From Terriglobales bacterium (GTDB taxonomy: Bacteria; Acidobacteriota; Terriglobia; Terriglobales; Acidobacteriaceae), in contig JAOAPE010000006.1 in NCBI GenBank assembly GCA_025462725.1, positions 1-64,000 of the forward strand: a stretch of 64,000 nucleotides of DNA. Reading direction: 5' to 3'. Each line of letters begins with the position of its first letter. The first letter of the stretch is position 1. Shown here in pieces: positions 59,163 to 64,000 of the stretch. The notes under the pieces were generated by a model that was given only the letters and a program-made list of their open reading frames with translations, made no database searches and was not told the origin of the DNA. The position numbers were made by a program, and so were the translations under genes.

Positions 59163-61283
59163 CTACTTCGGCTGTTGTTGCGCCAACTTCACTCGCGCGC
59201 CTTCTAGCTTCTTCTGCACTTTCGCAACGTCTGTGTTGTCCACTTCCGTGGGAACGGATTTGTTCCACTCATCCAGCGCGCGCGCCCAATGTTCCGCCGC
59301 TTGCTTCAAGCGTCCAGTCTTCTGATACAGATCGCCGATGTGCTCATGCAGCGTCGCGTCATTGCTGCTCTTGCTGATGGCTTTGAGCAGGTTTGCCTCG
59401 GCCAAGTCGTAGTTGCCCTGCTTGTAGTAAGCCCATCCGATCGAATCCAGATACGCAGAGTTTTGCGGATCAATTTCCAGTGCCTTCTTCAAATATCCAA
59501 CAGCCTCTTCCAGGCGCAATCCGCGATCAGCCAACATGTAACCGAGATAGTTCAATGCCTGCGCGTTCTGTGGATCGTTCGCCAACACGCGCTTGAATCG
59601 CTCTTCGGCCATGTCGAACTTCTTCTGCCGCTCGTAGATGGAACCTTGTACGAAAGCTACATATTCCTTTTCGTCAGGAGTTTTCGAAAGTTTGTCGGCC
59701 TCCGCAACTGCCTCTTCTGCTTCTTTCCAGCGTCGCAGGCGACTGTAGATGTTTGAGATGGCGACGTAGATCTCGCGGTCATCTTTGTTGTCTCCGCCTT
59801 TTAACAACGATTTCGCCTGAGCGAGTCCCGCATCCGCTTGGCCGTTGTCTACTAGTTGTCCTGCAAGAGCGATCTTGAGCGAGCGGTCATTCGGATACTT
59901 CGCCACCGCTTCCTGCGCCACTGCCGTGGCTTGCGACCACTGCTTCGCTTCGCGATAGGTATCGATGATGTTCGTATATCCCCGAATGGCATTGTCATCG
60001 TTCAGCGGCAGCATCTTGCGATACGTGTCGAGAGCCAGCTGCGTCTTGCCGATCTCGCGATACAAATTCCCGAGGTGCTCGACAAACAATGCCCGATTAT
60101 TGCCTTCGCTGGTGTCGTATTTGCCGTCGGCTTTCGCCGTCCGGTCAATCAGCTTCTGGAAGGCCTGGATCGCCTCGTCATAGCGCCCCATCGCGGAGTA
60201 CGTCAGCGCGAAATCATAAGGAACTTCGAGTGAATCCTGCACCAGCGACTCGGCCTTCTTCAAGGTCTCAAGTGCAGCGTCAAGTTTGCCTGTTCTGCGT
60301 TGGATCTCAGAAATACGAACCAGCGCTTGCGCGTCGGTCGGATCAGCTTCCGCGATCAGCTTGTATTGCTCAATGGCTGCATCAAGCTGGCCGTCGCTCA
60401 ACAGGTTCTGTGCAAGGCCCCGCATCGCGTCCAGGTTCTCTTTGTCCTGCTCAACTGCTTTGCGATATGCGTCAATCGCCTTCTTGTAATCTTTTTGTTG
60501 TTCGTAGGTGTATCCCAGCGCGGAGTAGAGCTTCGCCGAGCGGCCCGGTTCGGGGACGGAGGTCAGCGTCTGCGCTGCTTTGTGCCCGTCTCCCTCTTCG
60601 TTGTAGAGATAGGCAAGGTTCGTGACTGCTTCTTCTGAATCCGGCTGTAGTTTCACCGCCGTCTTGAATTCGTTCTCTGCTTTGAGAAGATCCTTGTTTA
60701 GGATGTACAGCCGACCAAGCAGCAGATGGTTATCAATGGCCTTAGGTTCAATCTGGACGATCTGCTCAAATTGCTCGATTGCGAGCTTCAATACTTCTGA
60801 CGATTGTGTCCCGGACTGCATATCGCCCAGTGAGCGAAGGTAAATGCGGCCTAGTAGTTTCCTCGCTTCAACGTTCTTCGGGTCGCGCTGAATGATCGCT
60901 TGCGCCTCAAGCACCGCATCGCGGATGCGGCTAGTCTTTGCATAAAGTTCGGCCAAGCCGGAGTTCAGGAACTCTGAATCGGGATCGTTCTCAATTGCCT
61001 GTTTGTATTCGTCGATCGCTTTGTTGGCATACTCTGACCGCCCGTAGAGGGCCACTAGTTCTTCATACGAATGTGCCAACGCATAGTGGTAGTAAGCGGC
61101 AGCGCGGTCGCGGGGCTTCTTCGGATTCGCCGCCAGCGCTGACTTTGCCTGACTGTTCGCATTGCCGTCGCGCATTGCCGATGGTGGCGAGGCTTGCTGC
61201 GTGCCGGGATTTTGGGTTTGGGCGAGTAGAGGAATGCTTAGAGCGCTTGCTAACGCAAGCAAAACAGGACGGGAAATGTTCAT
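59163..61283 (-). CDS. Large secreted TPR-repeat protein
   Basis: A 706-residue exported protein with a signal peptide (RPVLLALASALSIPLLAQ). More than ten TPR repeats follow, for example AYYHYALAHSYEELVALYGR, HLLLGRLYILNKDLLKAENE, YLGYMLADRGLRLEEAVGYL and AYLDSIGWAYYKQGNYDLAE. TPR superhelices bind peptides and help assemble envelope complexes; the partner is unknown. The start is ATG 61283. purH lies upstream on the same strand, 233 bases away. Confidence 0.88.
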   Translation of the reverse strand: MNISRPVLLALASALSIPLLAQTQNPGTQQASPPSAMRDGNANSQAKSALAANPKKPRDRAAAYYHYALAHSYEELVALYGRSEYANKAIDEYKQAIENDPDSEFLNSGLAELYAKTSRIRDAVLEAQAIIQRDPKNVEARKLLGRIYLRSLGDMQSGTQSSEVLKLAIEQFEQIVQIEPKAIDNHLLLGRLYILNKDLLKAENEFKTAVKLQPDSEEAVTNLAYLYNEEGDGHKAAQTLTSVPEPGRSAKLYSALGYTYEQQKDYKKAIDAYRKAVEQDKENLDAMRGLAQNLLSDGQLDAAIEQYKLIAEADPTDAQALVRISEIQRRTGKLDAALETLKKAESLVQDSLEVPYDFALTYSAMGRYDEAIQAFQKLIDRTAKADGKYDTSEGNNRALFVEHLGNLYREIGKTQLALDTYRKMLPLNDDNAIRGYTNIIDTYREAKQWSQATAVAQEAVAKYPNDRSLKIALAGQLVDNGQADAGLAQAKSLLKGGDNKDDREIYVAISNIYSRLRRWKEAEEAVAEADKLSKTPDEKEYVAFVQGSIYERQKKFDMAEERFKRVLANDPQNAQALNYLGYMLADRGLRLEEAVGYLKKALEIDPQNSAYLDSIGWAYYKQGNYDLAEANLLKAISKSSNDATLHEHIGDLYQKTGRLKQAAEHWARALDEWNKSVPTEVDNTDVAKVQKKLEGARVKLAQQQPK

Positions 61284-61516
61284 GGGAATAGTTATGACGC
61301 TCGTCTCAGCTGCAAAAAACTGGGCAATACTGGTTCTGCCTAGGATTGGATGCCTCAGCAGACTCCTAAGATACGTCTCAGCCCAGATTCTCTAATTGTA
61401 CGCCCGAAAATCAGCCAAAGCGGCGCTATAAAGCCATAATTCAGTGGCCTGAATGCGTAACTAGGGAGTCTAAACCCTCATCGCAGGGCGATGTCTCGGT
61501 ATGAAAATACTACGGT

Positions 61517-63097
61517 TTAGTGGCGGAAATGCCGCACGCCAGTGAAGACCATGGCTAATCCTAGGCGATTGGCCGCGTCAATCACTTCCTGATCTCGCAC
61601 CGAACCCCCGGGCTGGATAACGGCCACAGCTCCCGCCTTTGCCACTTCCTCAACACCGTCAGGAAATGGAAAAAACGCGTCTGACGCAACGACCGTTCCG
61701 GCCAGCGGCAGAACGGCTTTCATCGCGCCAATGCGGCAGGAATCCACCCTGCTCATCTGCCCCGCTCCCACGCCCACTGTTTGTCCATCACGCGCATAAA
61801 CGATTGCGTTCGATTTCACATGCTTGCACACCCTCCAAGCAAATAGCATGGCGCGCATCTCTTCCGCAGTAGGCTGACGGTTGGTAACAACTTTGAGATC
61901 GGCTTGCGTAAGCGGGCGGACGTCCGCATCCTGTACCAGCATCCCGCCGGATACATGCTTCAGCGCGAATCCCGCCGGTGCGGGCGCAATCTCCACCAAA
62001 CGCAGATTCTTCTTCGTTGCAAACTTTGCCAACGCTGCCTCGGAGAATGACGGTGCGGCAATCGCCTCGACGAAAAGCTTCGCAATCTCTTCGGCAGCTT
62101 CGGCATCCACAGGACGGTTCACCCCAATAACTCCGCCGAACGCAGATACAGGATCCGCTTCGAGCGCCTTTTTGTACGCTTCGGAAAGCGTATTGCCGGT
62201 TGCTGTACCGCTCGGATTGGTGTGCTTGATGATTACGCAAGTAGTCTCATCGAATTCCTGCGCCAGGTCCCACGCCGCTTGCAGGTCAACAATGTTGTTG
62301 TAGGAAAGTTCCTTGCCCTGAAGTTGTTTCCCGTTCGCGACACCGGTAATAACCCCGTTTTCAGCGTAAAGCGCTGCAGTTTGGTGCGGATTCTCTCCGT
62401 ACCGCAGATCCATCTTTTTGGTGTAATTCAGGCGAAGGTTCGTGGGCAGCGGGTCAGCTTCGTCGGCGGAAGTAGTTGTGCCGGCATTTGGAAGTTTTTC
62501 CAAGGTGGAGGCAATCGCGGAGTCATAAGCTGCCGTAGTTGCAAACGCCTTCTTCGCCAATCCCCATTTGGTTTCTTGCGAAAGAGTTCCGGATGACTGC
62601 AGCTCTTGAGCAATCGCTTCGTAATCATCGGGCGAAGTCACAATCGCAACATCGCGAAAATTCTTGGCCGCGGAGCGGATCATAGACGGCCCGCCGATAT
62701 CGATGTTCTCGATCAATTCCTGAAACTTCACGGCCGGCTTAGCAGCAGTCTTCTCGAAAGCATAGAGATTCACCACCACCATATCGATTGGCTTGATCTC
62801 GTGTTCCGCTACCGAAGCCCGATGCTCGGCGTTATCGCGGATGTGCAGGATCCCGCCGTGCACTTTCGGATGCAGCGTTTTTACCCGGCCATCCAGCATC
62901 TCAGGAAAACCGGTGAGCTCTGAAATGTCCTTCACGGTCACCCCGGAATCGCGCAGCAGCTTGGCTGTGCCTCCGGTGGACACCAACTCAACCCCGAGTT
63001 GCGCCAGCTTCTTTGCGAAATCAACAATGCCGGTTTTATCGGTCACGCTGAGAAGTGCGCGCTCAATGGTTGTGGTTTTCTTGGGTGAATCTGACAC
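61517..63097 (-). CDS. purH: Bifunctional AICAR transformylase/IMP cyclohydrolase
   Basis: The last two steps of IMP synthesis. The 526 residues start at GTG 63097 with AGGA eight bases upstream. The N-terminal cyclohydrolase has [20 protein letters not shown] and [20 protein letters not shown]. The C-terminal transformylase has [50 protein letters not shown] and the catalytic Lys-His of CVIIKHTNP. The C terminus [10 protein letters not shown] is standard. It follows the MXAN_5187-like gene by 77 bases. Confidence 0.97.
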   Translation of the reverse strand: MSDSPKKTTTIERALLSVTDKTGIVDFAKKLAQLGVELVSTGGTAKLLRDSGVTVKDISELTGFPEMLDGRVKTLHPKVHGGILHIRDNAEHRASVAEHEIKPIDMVVVNLYAFEKTAAKPAVKFQELIENIDIGGPSMIRSAAKNFRDVAIVTSPDDYEAIAQELQSSGTLSQETKWGLAKKAFATTAAYDSAIASTLEKLPNAGTTTSADEADPLPTNLRLNYTKKMDLRYGENPHQTAALYAENGVITGVANGKQLQGKELSYNNIVDLQAAWDLAQEFDETTCVIIKHTNPSGTATGNTLSEAYKKALEADPVSAFGGVIGVNRPVDAEAAEEIAKLFVEAIAAPSFSEAALAKFATKKNLRLVEIAPAPAGFALKHVSGGMLVQDADVRPLTQADLKVVTNRQPTAEEMRAMLFAWRVCKHVKSNAIVYARDGQTVGVGAGQMSRVDSCRIGAMKAVLPLAGTVVASDAFFPFPDGVEEVAKAGAVAVIQPGGSVRDQEVIDAANRLGLAMVFTGVRHFRH

Positions 63098-63174
63098 GGA
63101 GGACGTCCTGATGTTGGGATGAGACTGATTAGGATAACAGGATTGGGGGAGAGCGGAAGGGAAGTAGGGGTGCG

Positions 63175-63783
63175 TTAAATCTTAGCTTTTGCCTTCAGGC
63201 GAACCTGGCCGTTTTCCATCTCCACAGAATATTCCACCGCGTGGCAGCCATAGTCCTTGCGGATCTGGTCGGTCTTCTTCTGCACAAATGCCTTAAACGA
63301 ATCGAAACTGGCGTTCGCGCCCGGTTCACCGGCCTTCGTTTTCGCCGCCATCATCGCGTTGAACAAACGCTGCACGTTTTCGTGGTCCGCGTTGACGTCA
63401 GAGCAAGAGGTCCGGAAGGCCTTCTCTTCGGTGCTCTCACCTTTGCCCGCGAGGGCAGCGGCGGCAGCCTGCTCTTCATCAATGCGCAAGCCCGCAATGC
63501 CCAGTCTTGCGTCCTGCGGTCGGCGATACCCTTCTTCTTTGATCTTGAGTTTTTGCTGCCACAGGCCGTTGTACAGCGAGTACTTCTGCACAATGCTGTT
63601 GTATTTGAATCGCTGCGCAAAGCTGAGGCGGTGTCCGTCACTGAACTTCTTTACCAGTGACTGCACCCGCCACTCGGTGTCAGCGGGCGGTTTCTTTGCG
63701 CCGCCTCCGAAGTACACGTCGTACTCGATCTTCAGCCGGCGTACCGACTCTTCGAGCAGCGAGAGTTCCTCGTCAACTGTCAC
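63175..63783 (-). CDS. MXAN_5187-C-terminal-domain-like protein
   Basis: The 202 residues, from GTG 63783, resemble the C-terminal domain of Myxococcus MXAN_5187: LSLLEESVRRLKIEYDVYFG, WRVQSLVKKFSDGHRLSFAQ, RFKYNSIVQKYSLYNGLWQQ and KLKIKEEGYRRPQDARLGIA. The domain is shared by Acidobacteria and Myxococcota; its role is not known. The C-terminal ~85 residues are helical with one possible Cys pair. It is upstream of purH and may be cotranscribed. Confidence 0.78.
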   Translation of the reverse strand: MTVDEELSLLEESVRRLKIEYDVYFGGGAKKPPADTEWRVQSLVKKFSDGHRLSFAQRFKYNSIVQKYSLYNGLWQQKLKIKEEGYRRPQDARLGIAGLRIDEEQAAAAALAGKGESTEEKAFRTSCSDVNADHENVQRLFNAMMAAKTKAGEPGANASFDSFKAFVQKKTDQIRKDYGCHAVEYSVEMENGQVRLKAKAKI

Positions 63784-63914
63784 CTAAGGCTCCTAAAAGC
63801 GGGTAAGTACCTGCTTGAAAGCTGGACTATATCACAGACCTTCATGCGCCAAAGTACGACAGAGTAGCTGGAATCAGGTGAACAAAGCCAGCAACAAGGG
63901 TGTTTGCACTACGC

Positions 63915-63931
63915 CATAGGAGCGTCCTATG
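63915..63931. promoter_or_regulatory. Perfect palindrome near the right edge
   Basis: CATAGGA (63915-63921) and TCCTATG (63925-63931) are perfect inverted repeats around GCG, 27 bases before a likely start codon. It could be an operator or a small hairpin. The spacer 63784-63958 holds nothing else that I can identify. Confidence 0.4.
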
Positions 63932-63958
63932 CTCAAAAGTCGCATCTAACTTCATACC

Positions 63959-64000
63959 ATGGTCGCTAAAAAGAGCAGCCCTACAAAAGCAACAGCCAGC
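63959..64000 (+). CDS. N-terminal start of a gene cut by the window edge
   Basis: ATG 63959 opens a frame (MVAKKSSPTKATAS) that is still open at the end of the window. The basic, Ser/Thr/Ala-rich start is common for bacterial proteins, but only 14 residues are seen. No function can be given and no ribosome-binding site is clear. Confidence 0.35.
   Translation, partial: MVAKKSSPTKATAS

Overview
The window looks like a chromosomal stretch from a Gram-negative bacterium of the Acidobacteriota, probably near Koribacter-type Terriglobia. This is inferred, not measured. The reasons are an lpxC gene (lipid A, so an outer membrane), a POTRA-repeat periplasmic protein, a Ser/Thr kinase fused to a TolB/PD40-like propeller, many small secreted carboxypeptidase-regulatory-like and TPR proteins, an MXAN_5187-type protein, frequent TTG/GTG starts, and moderately GC-rich DNA with small conserved operons broken by lineage-specific secreted proteins.

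Bases 1-13.5 kb hold the classical translation/transcription block on the + strand: the end of tuf, rpmG, tRNA-Trp, secE, nusG, rplK, rplA, rplJ, rplL, rpoB, rpoC, closed by a strong intrinsic terminator at 13493-13524. RpoB carries an insertion of about 60 residues near its N terminus with eight cysteines in four CxC/CxxC pairs. The spacers rplJ-rplL, rplL-rpoB and rpoB-rpoC are long and full of stable hairpins. Two short tandem arrays of a heptamer (AGTGGYT) flank rpmG.

Bases 13.5-32 kb mix housekeeping genes (pyruvate kinase, rhomboid protease, ribosomal protein S1, a TrmO-like tRNA methyltransferase) with accessory genes: BrkB-like membrane protein, M28 peptidase, a LysW-like zinc-ribbon protein, small secreted proteins, the Ser/Thr kinase with a translationally coupled but frameshifted partner, a HIT hydrolase and its 5'-truncated second copy, a kelch-type lipoprotein, a patatin with an unusual four-helix membrane insert, and a PRC-barrel protein.

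Bases 32-49 kb hold ligA, a receiver-PilZ protein, lpxC, an Hpt-like protein, an SDR oxidoreductase, a second PilZ protein, a CADD-type di-iron protein with all expected metal ligands, a degenerate amidohydrolase, a secreted adenosine deaminase, a compact 427-bp element (GIY-YIG nuclease gene between inverted repeats), a deoxynucleoside kinase, panB, panC, a POTRA-only protein, a short SerA-like dehydrogenase and an M50/CBS protease.

Bases 49-64 kb hold rsmD, ridA, an epimerase, a bifunctional rel (stringent response), a broken TonB-like gene, a DinB-fold protein, a small Cys/His protein with its own near-consensus promoter and operator-like palindrome, hemL, a dGTPase-like HD protein, a large TPR protein, purH and the MXAN_5187-like gene. 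Three convergent gene pairs share overlapping stop codons (TTAG or CTAG), a sign of tight packing. I saw no CRISPR array, rRNA operon, prophage or classical insertion sequence. The best candidates for something under-described are the GIY-YIG/inverted-repeat element, the zinc-binding insert in RpoB, and the CADD-type putative pABA-forming protein.
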